64,000 bases of DNA from Pyrocephalus nanus (GCA_038380795.1 CM076263.1:10902709-10966708), one strand, 5' to 3'. Shown: positions 1-15,240, counted from the first letter of the stretch. Made by a program: numbers and translations. Notes: generated by a model from the sequence alone, not told the origin.

Positions 1-3000
1 AACAATAATTAACAATGAGTGGTTGTGTTGAAGGCATGTAGAACGCTAAGAATCTACAATTACAACTGAGTGCCTGCTACATGACATCAACCTTGCTTGT
101 TGAATACTATAACTCTTCAGACATGGGGGTAGGACCTAATAATGAAATTAGAGTTTTCTTCAGTCTTTCTGGCACTCGTAACTCTAGATGTAATTGGTTT
201 TCCATGCTATTAATCCTTATCAAATGTGTGATTTGTTGCAGCTTTAGGAAGACTCAAAATTATAGAACTGGTGGTGTTACACACCTCCCTTCCCCTGCAT
301 TTCTGGTCAGTTTTCTGGTTTTGTTCCTGGGTTGTTTTGGTAGGAGAAGACAGTATCAAAGGGCACAGCCTACTATTTTGTTTTCTCCTTCAGGACTGCT
401 CTGGCGAAGTCAGCTTTAGACCTCTGCTGGATCTTCAACACTGCTTTCCCCCCTGCAGAGGTGGGAAGGTCACATTAGTCTCCCTTTGTGAGAAAAGGGT
501 TAGGACATTTGAGATGGCCTGCCACTTCTGAGCTGTGCAGAAAAGTTCTTGGTTGGAAGCAAAACAAACAAGGAAAAGAAAATGTGTCTACTGACATGAA
601 GTCTGAGCTTTCTTTGAAATAGAAAAATAGGAGCTTGCACTGACATGAATCATTATCATCCATGTTCTGTTCTTTGTTTTCTCTTCGTCTGATAGTGGGT
701 GGAGTTCAAAAGTGTTTTAAGCTAAACTAACTTCAGAAGACACTAACTTGGGAGTGAGTTACCAGCCTGGGTCTCTATTGTCCTTCTGCAGCTTTGAGGA
801 TCTTCTTGGCATGTCTTCATGTGGCTTTTTCACGCTGCCCTTGAGGCGTTGTGCTTACCAATAGATCTTAGTTGTTGTTAGTGCTATAATGAAAAGCATC
901 ATGGCTAAGCCGTGCCTCCTTCCCTCTTCCAATATTCCTTTGCTGTTTCCTGCAAGCTTATTCTGTGTCTGTCTGTACCACAGAAAGCTTGTGCTGGGCC
1001 AGGATCTTGCTCTGCTTAGTGCTGTTATTTTTATCTCTTCTTGTCCGTGCAGTCTGAGGGGTTCTTCTCTTATAAAGTTTCATTCTAAAATGAAAGCCAC
1101 GTTTCCCTCCCATAAAGTACCAAATGCAGATGATCTTACCTAAAAGAGACACCATGCTTGTTTGTGGAGCAGCGGGTAAACATAATCTCTGTTATGCGGA
1201 TTTGCCGAACATTAATAAATTCCAATCACCCAAGTTGATGAAAGACACACATTATCTGTTTCTGGCAAGAATTATATTTCATCTAATTAGGCGTAACTTT
1301 AGAACATAGCATTTCATGAGCAAAGTTAATTACAACGTTCTTAGTCTTTGTTATAAGAAAGCCTAGTGGTGGGGAAAATCAGCAGTTGACATTAATTTGT
1401 GTTCTGTTACTTAATGCTTAACTGTCTTTTAGCATGTAAGCTTGCCAGTCCTGCCATGCAATGCAGTTTCTGTGGAGAACGTAATTTTAGCTGATGAGAA
1501 TGACAGGGAGAGGATATTATTTCCAGTCATGGAAAACAGTGTGGTGTTCATGCATTTTTGTCTCCTCAGTGGCTCAACAGAGAGTGTTTTAAGGGAGTTA
1601 ATCAACTAATTTTTTTTTTTTTTTGTATGCAAGGCAGTGGGGTGGAGTTGCTGTCTTGATGTTGAAAGTACCAAATACAATCTATTTGTAATCTCCCTTA
1701 CCTTCCTACTCAATCCCCCAATTTAAACCTCCTTTCTTAGCAAAAAAGTCTACCTGATTTATGTTGTAAATATGGCTACATAGCCTGCAAAAGTTGTAAG
1801 AAAGTTAAGTGACCCTTTTAGAAAACATAAGAGCATTTGCAATGTTTCTTGAGATTGGGCAGAATCAGTCTTAGATTTCTTACATTTCCCAAGGTCCTTT
1901 ATGAGAAGCAGAACTAGTGAAGCCTGGCTTCCCTGTCTGGCTGTTTTGTACTCCTCTACTTCATCACAGTACCTGTGGTTCTCACATTCTGGCCCCCTTT
2001 TCTGCTCTTTCTCTGGCATATGTGTAGAGGCAATTCTCTCTCATGTCCCCCAGGTGCCTGCCAGGCATCAGACAGTGTCTGCTGGGGCTTGTCCAAATTG
2101 CTTAAGCAGGTAGTGCAGGTAGCTGTTTGGGATTTGACAGATCAAACAAAACAGCTGAAGCTCATGCTGCAGTCTTTGGTGGAAGCACCGTATTATTCTT
2201 GTCAACATAATCACAGGTTTTCATGAAACTTGCATGAGCTTATTTATCTTGGAGACTGCTTCCTAGCTTTCAGTAATCTTGGAGTAGGTGTACTGCTGTA
2301 GAATGATTGCATAAACCTCCTGGAGGGCTGTGGGGAGAGAAAGGACTGACACCAAATTAAATTTTATTTCTAAAGAAATCGTTCTGGAACAAGAACGGGA
2401 TCGTCTAAGTTGTATTGCTGAGTTTGCTAAAGCTGCCCTTATCAAGGGCTGAAGGTTTCTCTTGGTTGCAGAGTAGTGCTAACAGAAGGCTACCAGCTGT
2501 GACCAGTTTTTAAAGCCGACAATTTATATTGAAGAATAGGGATGTGGTTTCTGCCTATGCTAAATAAACTTGTTAGGAGATCCAGTTCCACTCTGTAAAA
2601 TAGATGGAATTATGAAAGTAGTGTCACATTGAACTTGTTTAATAAAGCTACTTAACATGGCTGTTCTGGAGACTGTTTCGGCAAGCATCTGGCTATACTT
2701 GCAATTTGAGAATAATCAAGGGTAGGTTTTGTTTTTTTTTTTGTCTAGTGCTTTGTGCAGCAGCATTTTCAGCCATGACTGAAATATTAGGATAAATTGA
2801 ACTCTGACACACATCTGCCTGCACTGTTTCTAATAAAATAACTAGACCTTCTGCTATGTTGAATTTTTTTTTCCTACCTAATGTCTTGAATGTTATGCTG
2901 ATAGGCACAACCTCTGGTCAAAGAATGGTTTTACTCTGTCACTGTCATCGTTTGAGAACTTTAATGATACAACTTGCATCCTATTTCTTGTTATTCTTAC

Positions 3001-6000
3001 ACCTTGGATGCAGACAAGAAATGAAAAAGGATATTTTGTCATTCTCATAATCAAGCTTTGTTGTATGATGTAAATATTCCAACTTCACCTTTCAGAGATG
3101 GAGGTATTGACTCTTACATGTCTTACACATCTGAAGATGCACGTGCAGGAATGCTGTCTGCCTTGTGCCTACTCTGTCCAGGTTGCTGCCTCCTCCAACC
3201 TGTCAGGGCAGCAGAGGTTTTGCCTAAGAAGTGGCAGTGATTAGGTAGTTTATATGCAAAACATGTATCTTCTGTATGGGAGATAGATATAGCATTCTTA
3301 CTTTCTTTCTCAGGAGCCTTTCCCATGAGCCTGTTACCTGGACAAGGTGCTGTAATGTAGTGAACATTCAAGATGTATTACACTAATAGCAAATATACCT
3401 GGCAGATTCTTGTATCGCAGACAAATGCAAGTCAGAGCTGGACAAATTCTGCAACACAAATTCCGTGGAGTAGCTTGGGAGATGCTCTGTGAGAATGAAG
3501 TCTTCATGGTCTTGTTTGCCATCCCTTGGCTTCCCATCCATCTTTGGGGAAGACCAGTAAGCAAGATGCTTCACTGTAGGGTATTGATATTGATACTGTA
3601 CAGATGTAGTGACTTCCATAATCTTTTTCTCTTAAGCACACACATGAATCTGAGTGCAAAAAAAGGATTGTTTAGAGTAGATGAACTAAACAGTTGTGGG
3701 ATTTGAGTTTTGAGACAAAGAGATTTTGCCCTCTTCTGTGGAGAGATGTTGGGACTTGTAGCAAAATGCATCAAACCACGGTCTGCATAGCTTTGAGGAA
3801 TATAATACATAGTTGTGATACCATCTCATTTGAGCTGTACTGTTTCTACTTGTGGTGTTTCAATAGTGCAGTTGTTTTGTGAGCCTGAGATGCTCTCTGG
3901 AATGATACAGACCAAGGGATTGCCCATTGAGTCATTTGTGGCAGAGCAAAGACCGCAGTAGGAAAGTATGTTCTAAAAGCAAATCTTGCATTCAGTCATA
4001 AAAACAGGACTTTGTAATGCTGCCCTTTGTAAAACCCAAGCAATCAGTGGCCTCTTCATTAGTACACTGAAATGCCTGACACTACAAAGACCTTACTACA
4101 CAGACTTCTTTTTCCTTCATTACTTGCAAGCTGAGTTGGGTTTGCAAGAAAAAGCTCTGGTTCCCATTTTCATCTGAAATATGAACTCTGCTTTACATTC
4201 CTGACCTGTAACAGAGCTATTTCAAAAACATGCCTTTTCTCCTTCAAAACAGCATGTGTTGAATTATAATGGCCCATCCTGCAATGCAGACATTTTAATT
4301 TTCAACAGGCATGAACGTCTGCAAGAAGGTGAAAGTTCGGGGTGAGGGGGGAAGGCTAACTCAAAAAATATGAACAGAAATATGTTCCATTCCCAACCCC
4401 CTGTTCTTTAGAGCATTCTCCAAAAGAAATTAAAACCAGAAAGAATTTTAAAATGATTTTTATCTTGAGAAGAACTTGATGCCTGTTTGAGGTTTTTGGA
4501 ATGTAAGTCATGAATAAAAAGCAATCTTATGTTTATGTACAACTTCACAGTATTTAGATGGTGGGGGAAAAATACACCTTTGAGGTCTAAAAATAGGTCT
4601 ATAATTATGTACAATATGCAAAGGTAACTGATTGTCTTGCTTAGCCAAGGCATTTTGGCCTAGACGCAGGGGAGCTCTTCTGCAACCCATGTTTCCCACT
4701 GAGAACATTGAAACTGTTCATGCCTTGTAGAGCATGTTGTCTGCAAGTTGTGTGCATGTTGCTGAGCTGTTTAATTTTGGCTCCTGATGTATCTGTTACT
4801 CACTACTCACCTGGCTTCGTTCCAAGCAGAAGATGAGCTGTTTGCCTAATAGGAGATGAAGTTCTTGCTGCTGCGGTGCAGTCGCAGCTCTCTGTAGCTC
4901 AGGGGCTGAGCAGCATAGAAGGTGGCTGCAGTGCTAATAGGGTTATGAATTTTGCTCTACTTCTGATAAAACCTAAGGGTGGAAAGTTTGAGAGGGAAGT
5001 TATTCGCAAGTACCTGAAGAGCTTAAATTGTGGTGATGGACTGACTTGTCGCAGAGTGCTGGAAACATCTGCTTAACCTCCCCAGAGACGAGGAATGTCA
5101 AATCACTTTTTTGCAAAAGTGTATCCACCTTGACATACATGTTGCTGGAATAATGCTGTGGGTCATTAGAGCAGTAGAGATGTCACATATCTTGTACATC
5201 CTTAGGCAGTCTTAAGAAGCAAGAGGGTGTTACATGTGCTAGCATAATAGGGAACACATCTCTGTTGAAATGATCTAGAAGTCCTGTTTGACAACACTGT
5301 ATACAGGATTAAAGTGAGGCAGTGAAACCACCTGTTTTCCCAGAGCCTAATTTATGCAAGAATTTACTTCTGACAATTTGGTGATAAACATTCCTTTGCT
5401 TTAAAAAAAAGTGCAGTTACTGCATGTGTTTTGATTTGTGAATAGGTGAGCTGCACAGATGCAGTAAGAAAAGGCAGAAACTTAAATTTGGATTTGTGTG
5501 TCTGTTCAGAAGAAATGATGAAACAGGAGAAAATTGTTAAATTGGCACAATGAATTATAAATAAATTGTTTTCCTTGTCCTGGCCAGCCTGGAGCTTTTG
5601 TTGACTGTGTTACTCTGGCTGATTGATTATCCCTGAGATGTACACAGATCCATGTGCCTTAATAATGGGTGACATTTGTGTTCAGTCTCCCTGTTGCAGT
5701 TTCAAAATACATACATCTGTGCCTTTTTTCTTTTTAATTGTATGGTTATGAATTTTCCTTTTCTCTTAGCTGTGCTTGTAGAGTGACTGTGAGGTGAAAG
5801 CTTTGCAAAGAGTTAATCCTTTTGCCTTTTTGAAGACTGCCTGCAGCTGACCCAGCTGTGTGGAAAACAGGTAAACACAGAGCATACATATAAGTCTAGC
5901 TGACTGTGGAAAAGGTCACTGTGATAACAGGCTTCATCTTCCCACCTAAACAGTTAAGGAAACTGGAATGCCTAACCATGCAAATCAGGTACAATTGTAC

Positions 6001-9000
6001 TATTTGAATGGATTCTTTGCCCTTCTTTTTTCAGCTGTTGGTGCAATAAATGCCCTTTTGTGCTGTCTTCAGAAGCAGAACAAATGTATGCTTGAATACT
6101 ATGCATCATTGTAGATGTGTTGAACTCCTGTTTTCATAGCTCTTTCCAGTTCTTATGTGATTGTGTATATTGCAGGGCTCTACAGTTTATTTCCCAGACA
6201 CAAATGATTTTAGGGTCGGTTTAGAAGGGGATTTCAAATTTCAAAATTAATCTGTTCTGTTATTTTTAAAGTAAACACGAGTGTTTATTCCAACGTGTGT
6301 CCCTAAATACCAACTCTTTGTCCTACAGATTGTATTAAGCCAATGAAATAATTGGTATGTTTTCTACCTTTGGTAGGGAGAAAACCTGCTTTGGTGAATA
6401 AATTTGGTTTGGTATGTTATGTTATGTGTTTTGGTATGGCTTCTTATCTGTAGAATCCCTAACAAAAGCAAACAAACAAAAATAAACATATGTGTACAGA
6501 AGCCTTCTATCACACCACATAATACTCACATATATAGTAGGATCTGGGCATAGTTATTTTCTCCTTTATGTTGAAATTCTAGCTATGCTGGGAAACTAGT
6601 TTAAGTATGATCTGATTTGATGGTTCTTTCCTTTTGTGTCCTTGTGATCTGCTCAAGCACATAGAAATTGACTGACTTGTATGCAAGAGAGAGAAAAATT
6701 TTGGTAAAATACATCTTGTGAGTTGTGCCAGAGCTGTCTAGGAGTGGTCTCCAAGGTAACCAGGCTTCTCCTGACATAACTCAATAGCTCTGTCTAAAAT
6801 AAGCACTGGTAGTGGCTGCTGTGGTGCAGTAGCAAGAAACATGGGGTTTTATTGGGCACAAGTAATTAGCTCTGTGTTTATGGTCCAGTGTTTTCTGTAG
6901 AGATCATCCATGAGACAGGTTCTGCCACTTCTCTGAAAGAGTTCAGAGTTCAGTCCCAAACTGCCAAGGTCGAAAGAGACCATGTGTTGAAACACAGTTA
7001 ACTTCTTGGGTTGAGAATAAATCTTTTCCGTGCTTGTCTCCCCAGTGATTGCTCCTTCAGCCAACAAAAAAACAATATTGACTTGCTTTGGTGGGAGGTG
7101 CATGTTGAGACAGTGGAATATATAATGAAGCCAGGAGTTTTACAGGCTAAATATCCACTTTTTAAACATAATCATTTTTGATGGTTTAAAAGTAATAAAA
7201 ATGTTGCACTACAGCACCTACTTTTTCTACTTGTACTGACGTGCAAGGATTATTTTTATTGCCTTTTTATTGTGTGTCCCAGTCTCGTGCAAACAGCATA
7301 TGGTCATAAACAACATGGTATGTTATTTTGGACTTTACATTGAAATTCTATCGTTTCTGTCTGCAAAAAGTGACATCTCTTAAAATAGCAGTGGCATGAC
7401 TGGCTACAGTGCTTGCGGTAACCCAGAGCATGTATAGTGTGTCAGGATGTATGGAGTGTGTTGATAAAGCTCAGTTAGACTGGCTGTCATCCACTTTCCA
7501 CTTCAGTTTTCCTGTTTGACATTAAATGTTTGGAAAACTTTTTGCATAGGCATAGAAATAAAAGAATGACGCATGCTACAATAAAACAAAGCTAAGGAAG
7601 TGGCTAGCTACCCATGAAGCTCAATATTAATCTAAAACTTCTAATTTATTTCCAAATAGTGTAATATTCTCAAAATGTTTCTCACTTGCCAAAATGTTTT
7701 CTGCCTTCATTAAAAAGCAAAGCAAAACAAAACGACACCCCACCAAAATAAAACAAAATCTCGAAGCAAAACTGAATTGGAGTGGTGGAATTCTCCTTCC
7801 TCTCATTTATACCTGATGTAGATTATTATCTTTGAATTTCCAGTGTGAAAAGCTAGTGCATAAAAGCTCTTTTTAATATGCCACGGAGACTTCAGGTAAC
7901 CTCCCAGCAATCGTGAAGCCTTGGCCCAGGGATTGATATCTTGTACAGTCAAGAGTATTTGCCTAAAAGAAAGTGGCATTGGAGATGGCCAGCCTGCAGT
8001 GAGCATAAAAGCCCAGTTTTTACAAGGGGGAGCATAATAAAACCAGTTCAGTGGCTGGGCAGGCATTCAGCAAGCAGCCTGAGGCAACGTGTTGTGTCAG
8101 GGACTGAGTACAAAGCCTTGGACAGCTGCAGCACAGAGGTTTAATTTATAGTGACATTGCAGAGTGCGTGCCAAAACTTTCCTCATTCCTAAGGAAACAC
8201 TTTCCAGCGCCTAATCGTTCAGCTTTGTAAGGTTCTTTAGAGATGCTGAAGAGCATTTTGAGCTTTTTTTTCCTCAAGCAGATAGCAATGTTCTGTGGTG
8301 AGATTATGGAGGAATTGTCTGTTCACACTTCACTGTAATTTCTGTAGTCACTAGAGTAATATTACTCCCAGATTTTGCTAATAGCAGTATCTTCACTGTA
8401 ACCTTTTCTGGAAAAGTAACATGAGGTTGATTTCTTAGTTAACCTCTTCCCATTCAAACAACATATACCAGGCCAAAATCTTTAAAATTTGATTTCTCAG
8501 AAATAATTGCTGGGCTGTTGGGAAATACTATGTGAAGCTTTCCAAATAGAAGTCCTTAATTTTCTTTTTTTCCCTCTGTGCAGTGAAGATTTTTAGAAAA
8601 ACAAAACTAAACTGAAATGTGGTAATTGGTAATTCAACAGTTTAAAAAAAATATTCTTTTCCTAGCATGAGGGCCAAGTTCTTGAAAGCTTCCTTTTCAA
8701 ACCCATATTTAGCTACATAAACAAGATATTTAGTTTTCAAAATGGCTGGTTCAACAAATAGTTCAATATTTCTGTAGTGGGATGTGCATGGCATAAAATA
8801 TACTTAATGTAAGAGATGATAGTCCTCTGAAGTTGCATCCTTTTATAGTAAAGATGAGTCCTCAGCTGCTGCCAGAATGAGTGTTATATCCATCCTTAGG
8901 TTTTTAGTCAAACTTTAAATTAAAGTGTGGCTGTAGCCTCTCCTCGGTTTAGACTTCACCCCTTGACTCAAGTTACCATTAAAAGCCCTTGCCAGAAGAT

Positions 9001-12000
9001 TACAGAAATTAGTGGCTGGGGCATGAGAAGACCATACAATTGAAAGTAATACAGCTTTCTGCGTGAGTGGTTAAGGCAGCGTAGCCAAATCTTGTGGCTT
9101 TAAACCATTTTTGTTCTGCCGTCATCTAAAAAATGTTGGGCTGGTGGCACTGAGCTGATCTGTTGAATTCAAGATTACTGCCTCACTTTTCTCCACTGTC
9201 TTTGGGTACTGGAGAAACACTGGAGAGATTGGTTTGGACCTGTAGTGTACAGGTTGCTTGAGAACAGGAGTTCCATTCTTAGAACTACACTTGTTGGTGA
9301 GGTGGAGATGAGCAGTAACAATTCTGGTTTTTTTAAACCACCTACAATAAAAAGTGGAGGTTTCTTATAGAACTGTTAGACATTACGTGCTTGATTAAGG
9401 CATCTGTACATACCTTCTTAAATGGCACTCTGAATGTAATAAGGGCCAGAGTGATAACAATGTATGGAACGATTGCAATTAATTCCAGGAGATCATGTGA
9501 AGTATTTGAATAACTGGGGTATTGATTCTTTTGCACATATTTGGGTATTTAATGAATTGGAGAGTCTGTTCTCTGTTACAGTTGATGACACTAATTTCCT
9601 TCCAATAGTTTTCCTTTTCATTCAATCTTTACATTTTTTGCCATTTAGTGATGTGTATTCTGAACTGATATGTATTCTTTTCTCTTTCCCAGATATTTTA
9701 AAACATAAGCTTCTTTTAGTTTCCAAATACTCCTCTAAACTGTTTTTTTTTTTTTTTTTGAGAAGATTCATGTTAATAAGTGTGAAGTAGTAATAAATCA
9801 CAGGTTGCTTTCAAAGTTTATAAAAGCAAACTTCTTTAAAGCTATATGGCTGCAGAAAGGTGTAACAACTTGTTCATTTTACCTGTTTAGCTGAACAGTC
9901 TTTGTAATAATAATGGTTGATGCATTAATATAGATCTTAAGAGCAATACCCATTTCTTTTCCAAGAGAAAGCTTAGGAATATTTATCTTGGAGTCTTCTA
10001 GAAAACCCTGCTTATTTGTGTAATACCTTTTAAAAACAGCTAGCCAGATGGATCCAGGGAATGCTCGTGCATGTCACATATGTCTAACGCCTTTTCTTCT
10101 CCTGGGACCAAACTGAATTACATCATATTCTATGATTACAAGACAGAATTTTGGTGGAACTTGGCCATATGGTTGAGTCATCTGTTCTCTTCAGTTTTTG
10201 AAGGATTATACTAGCATCTTCAAAAGACTGTTAAATTTATTGGCTTTTTTAACCCATAAAATTTGGAAGCCTTCTGCTGTCTCTGGCAATGAAAACTATC
10301 CCATTTTCAGCTTATTTTTTATATAATCCTTTGCAGTTATTAACTGAATCTGTTAAAGATGCTGTTACAGGATGCAAAGAAAAAGGTGCTTGTGTGTTAT
10401 TCTGAGTTTCCTATCTCATAAGATGGAAGGGAACCCCTAAGATGTGTGACGTGGATTCCTAAAAGAAACCAAAAAAACCCATAAAACACATGCTCTTTGC
10501 ATTTTTGTTGTGACTCACAAAGCTCTTAGGCGTTATCTCTTCTCCCTTGAAGACTTAAAATCTGTTACAAATCCTTGCTCTTCCTCTGCTGCTCCACCCT
10601 TTCACATGAATTATTGAAAAGTATGTTTTGAAAAATATGAGAATTACCTCGCCATTGACTGGCGGTTCGCTCCTGGAACCAAGTCTGAATTCATCAGTTA
10701 CTCATTCATAGCTGCTGCACTAAATGCATTCCACCAAATCCAGTACAGCTTTGGTGTGCTGTCTCAATCTTTGAAATTTATTTAGAGTAAACTGATTGTG
10801 ATGGGGAGCATGACTAGGGATATTGGTCTGGTCACCTATAAGTATCAAGGGGCAAACATTTTCTAAGATCTGTATTACTACTAGGCATTTCTCTCTCATG
10901 TCAGCCTCTCCATGGCCTGTGACAAAGAGGCTATGGTTGTAACAGGGATGTTTCTGGTGATGGGAAAGGGACTGATAGCACAGCCAGCCTGCTTACATTT
11001 CCCGAGGTTGTGTGCTCTGTCTCCAAAGAGGCTGGGCACTGTACTACCCTTCAGGATTTTATGCTCTGTGCAGCTTTTCATTATAGATTTTTAATCTGCA
11101 GTGGCTTTATACTGGGAAGGTGAAAATCTCTGGGTTGTTGAGCTGCTGAGTTCCATTATTATAGAAAATGGGTGTGGATCTTGTGAAGAAACCAAAATAC
11201 AAGCCAGGCAACCTGCAGTAGGGGTTCTTAGTGTAGCAGCAACAGTATTCCTTATAGAGGAGGAATCAAGACTACAACAGACAAACCAGTAACAGCTCTT
11301 GTCTTGAGTAGAGTAACTTGTAATAGAAGTAATATAAGAGTAACTTGATGATTGTGACATGCAAGTAGAGTCTACCCTAGAACTAATTAATAGCAGCCAA
11401 GTGAATCTTTAATTAAAACAAAAAGAAGATGTCTGTCTGTGCCTCTTGTCACCTTCTGTGAATTACCCTAGCTCATCTGGTAGGGGCAGGGATATCCAAA
11501 TTAGCAAAAAGCAGTGTAGCAAGAGCACTGAATGCTCTAGTAAATCACACATTATTGATAAGAATATTCAGATGAGAACAGGAAGGTTGTTGATGTGCAG
11601 ATTGGTCCATTAGTACTGAGCTGGGGTCATTGTGCCAGGCAGCTGATATTGCTGATCATCAGGCAAAAGAGTTAAACACCCAGCATTGGTTTGGGGCGGC
11701 CAAAACTGAGCTTCCATGGGCTGCCTGGAGGAAGGCATACAAGCTATGGCTCTGATCAGATGAAAGGGAAGGCCACCTATGCCTGCTGAACAGAAAATCT
11801 GTGCAGGTCATTATTCATCCCTTAGAGAAGTGGAACTCCTTCAGATGAGGCCTAAGGGAAGGAACCAGGGGAAGTTCCTGCTTGCTCTTTCTCTCCTTCT
11901 GCTTAAGGCCTGCCATGTGTAGGCGCTTGATGTTCTCCAAACAGAGAGTCTGATGCATAAAAGAACTTGTCTGATTCTCAGTGCATGTGATGTGGAGGAT

Positions 12001-13230
12001 AAACAACGTGGAAAGATGTGGTGGTGTGAAATCTCACATGCTCTTTGCTGGCTGCTGAAGTGGATTGTATTTTCATGCTAAACAATTGCTTACTTTTCCC
12101 TATGACTCTTGAAGTTATCCTTCATTGCAGTCATGGAAGTAAAAGCAGCTAAGCTTAACTTGCTGCCTTAATATTTGGTTTTGGAGACTGACAAATACTA
12201 CATCTAGAGGTCAATCCACAGCACAAACTTCTGTCAGGGGTCTCATGAAGATCAGACAGATAGTGAAACTTTTTTGCCTTCCTTTATAGTCATGAAGTAC
12301 TTTTAGAGATTGAGTTTAGTCCTTGAAGACTCCAAACAAAATAATTTCTTGGAATAGGGATTTGTCTCTATGTATGCACTGTGTTTTGTTTGGCTTTGAC
12401 AGGGGTTTCAGAATAGAAGGCTATAATCCTGTAACAGTGGTTATGTCCTTTAAAAGAATGACAAAATCTACTATAAATAGATTGTTTTTCTACTCTGAAT
12501 AGTTTTGAGATGTTAATACATATTTTGTTATGAATTTGGAGATTGTATTGCTTCCTGCAATGGCATTTTAGTAGGTATAAAAATATTGTAAAGTGTTTTT
12601 AAGAACAGCACAGATCTTTTCTGGCACTTATGGAGTATATTAAGGTGATGGAGTTCAGTCGAATAATCTACTTAGTCTTGCTAGTAGAGAAAAAAAAAAG
12701 AAACAGCTTTCATTGTGAGCTGAAATATCATGTAGGCATTTATAATGCAAAAATAAGGTGCCATAGTGGCTTGTACCTTATGAATACATCTCACAGCAAC
12801 AGTAATACTGATCAATTGATGTAATTCTGGACTGTGTGCAATTCTGTTTGGTGTTGAATTATTTTTTTCTCCTTGTCTGCAGCCTTTGTGTCTGTATTCC
12901 CCTTTGCAGAATAATGGGGAGGAAAAATGGACAGCAGCTCTAAACTTGATGAAAACCAGTTTACTGTGCAGAAGCAGCAAGATAAGCAGTGTTTTGAGAG
13001 GTTTAGCAGTAGACAGGAGGCAAGATGGAGCTATGGGTCTAACCTACCAGTACTAGTAGATGAGGTAATGTTGCAGTTGAGTGGGTTCCAACATGATGGA
13101 TGTCTACCTGGCCATCCAAAAAATTCTTTGAGTACCTGTATTCTCTCACTAAATATACTGGTCAAAAGAAACTGGCAGGCACTACTAAAAGTCTGCATAA
13201 GCGCAGTCAGCTCAGATGCTCACACCAAGT

Positions 13231-13578
13231 CACAGAACCATAGATTATGGTGAATTGGAGGGGACCCATCAGGATCATTGACTCCAAGTCCTGGTTCTGC
13301 ACAGAACACCACAAGAATCCCACCAGGTGCCTGAGGGCATTGTCCAAATGCTTCTTGAACTTGGACAGGCTTGGTGCTGTGACCACTCTCCTGGGGAGCC
13401 TGTTCCAGTGCTCAGTCACTCTTTGGATGAAAGACCTTTTCTTGATATCCAACCAAAATCTCCTCCAACTCAGCTTCATGCCATTTCCTCGAGTCCTGTC
13501 ACTGGTCCTGAGTGAAGAGATCAGTGGCTGCCCCTCTGCTTCCCTTCTGCATCCCCTCATGAGGAGCTGGAGACTTTG
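13231..13578 (-). mobile_element. CR1 LINE, 3' end fragment
   Basis: The left end (cacagaaccatagattatgg) is a decayed form of the reverse-complemented CR1 3' terminus. The body carries the standard CR1 3' region in reverse complement, including the segment around 13380-13420 that reads as 'contents of the largest-lesion' type CR1 untranslated sequence (ggggagcctgttccagtgct) and the segment at 13430-13460. It is 5' truncated at ~13578, as most CR1 copies are. Confidence 0.85.
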
Positions 13579-15059
13579 TTTGCATAGTTGGCATTGCCCC
13601 TGTATCTTACAACCTGCTTACCACTTCCACACTTACCAGATAAAAGGTCATACCAGATTTTCCAATTATCCAATAGCCAATATATGGCCAATATCACTTT
13701 AAAGCTCGTGATTTTCTCTGTTTCCCAACTGACTGTGAGGCAGTTATGGAGCAAAAACACCAAAAACTTGAAAGGCTTTATGTGAGTTGCTAATTGGCCT
13801 TGGTAACTAAATCTGACCTAACTAAAATCTGTTGATTAAGTAGTTCTTCAGTCTTAAAACTAGAAATTAGAAGCAGTCTTTTCCATGGGTGTCCTGCTGA
13901 TGATCAGTTTCTTGTTTATATATATTTTTAAGTGTAAGGACAACCTGAGGACTGGTGGTACTTGGATAATCATTTGAGAAGTGTGGGCGGCTTAAGTTTG
14001 TGTTTTAACACCACACCAATTTTTTTGAAGGGAAAACCTTCCATGTGTCCAGCAGTAAACGGTAGTTTATTAGATGTATTTTAGTTTTAGTAACAACTAC
14101 TGAGTAACTTCAAGACAACAACAGTCAACAACAGAGTTCACTGTAGCTCAAATCTTTAGAACTTTGAGAAAAGGCAGAACAATGGGAGATGGTCACTTCA
14201 ATCAGGATTGATATAACTTTTTTAATTTTAAAAAGTCCCTTGTGTTTTTTCCTGTGCTAAGATAAACATTGTTTCATTTATACAAATATACACAATTAAT
14301 TTTTGGCTTTACTTTGTTCTGTCTTAGAGTGATTGGTTACATGTGGTGTGGTGACTGCTACATCCTTTGCTATCTGAAAATAGAGATAAATCTCCAGTTG
14401 CTGTATTGCTGATGTGTGAGATTATAAACAATGGACAGTAGCTGGACTTATTGCCAGTGCTCTGGCTGTATCTTACTAATGATTTGGATGTACTTTTTCT
14501 TGTTTTGTTTTAATACCTTGCATGTTGTGAGCTTTTTCCTTGTCACTTCTCCTGTATACCCACTAGAATGAAAGTGGTTATGTTGAAACATTAGTAATTG
14601 CTTAAAATAAATTACTTTGTAATTTAATTACTGATGTACCTATATCTAATGTTAGCAGGAAATGCCACTGTTCCTCAAATGCGAAGGTGGATTTATCTTG
14701 TTAAAGTCTTAAAAGTAGTATGTAAAGGAAAAAAAACCATTGTGGCCTCTATTGTGAAGAAAAATGAACAGTGTGTGTAAGCTGTGTGCCTCCCAACCCA
14801 CACAAAACTGCACCAAATGAACACACTAGATGTGGGCCAAGTGTATTCCTTGGTCTAGGTGGACCATATCACACTCTCTTGGCCTCCCTTGCTGACTTTT
14901 GGTCTCAGGCTCTTCACCTACTTACTCTTACAGGAATGAAGTTTTACAGTTGGGTTACAAAGAGGCTGCTTACCAATGCATTAACTGTGCATATACCCCT
15001 TGCCGACCTTATGGCTCCTCTTCATTCAAAGCCTGACTGAAACGGTGAAACCAAACACA

Positions 15060-15064
<5 letters not shown>

Positions 15065-15104
<40 letters not shown>

Positions 15105-15240
15105 ACCCACAAAAAACACACACACACAAAAAAACCCACACACACAAAAAAACCCCAACAGCCAAACAAGAAATCAAACAAAAAGCAAACAAACAAAACC
15201 ACCCTCAAACCCCAACCAAAACAAACAAAACCCTCAAGAA
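15065..15240 (+). repeat. A38 homopolymer followed by an A/C-rich tract
   Basis: A run of 38 consecutive A residues (15065-15102) is followed by about 140 bp made almost only of A and C, with CA-dinucleotide runs and AAACC/AAAAAC blocks. An open frame of Lys/Thr/Pro/Gln codons crosses it but is a by-product of composition. No retroposed sequence with a recognisable origin was seen upstream of the A run. Confidence 0.9.

Noticed and set aside
889..924. A frame beginning MKSIMAK, superficially like a basic RAI14 N-terminus
   Set aside because: The residues after MKS do not fit the family, no donor site occurs at the required phase, and the frame continues into unrelated sequence.
10110..10136. 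attctatgattaca, resembling the CR1 3' terminal signature
   Set aside because: No CR1 body is recognisable upstream, so the match is probably chance.
13247..13702. 151-codon + strand open frame
   Set aside because: It is antisense translation of a CR1 3' fragment plus flanking sequence.
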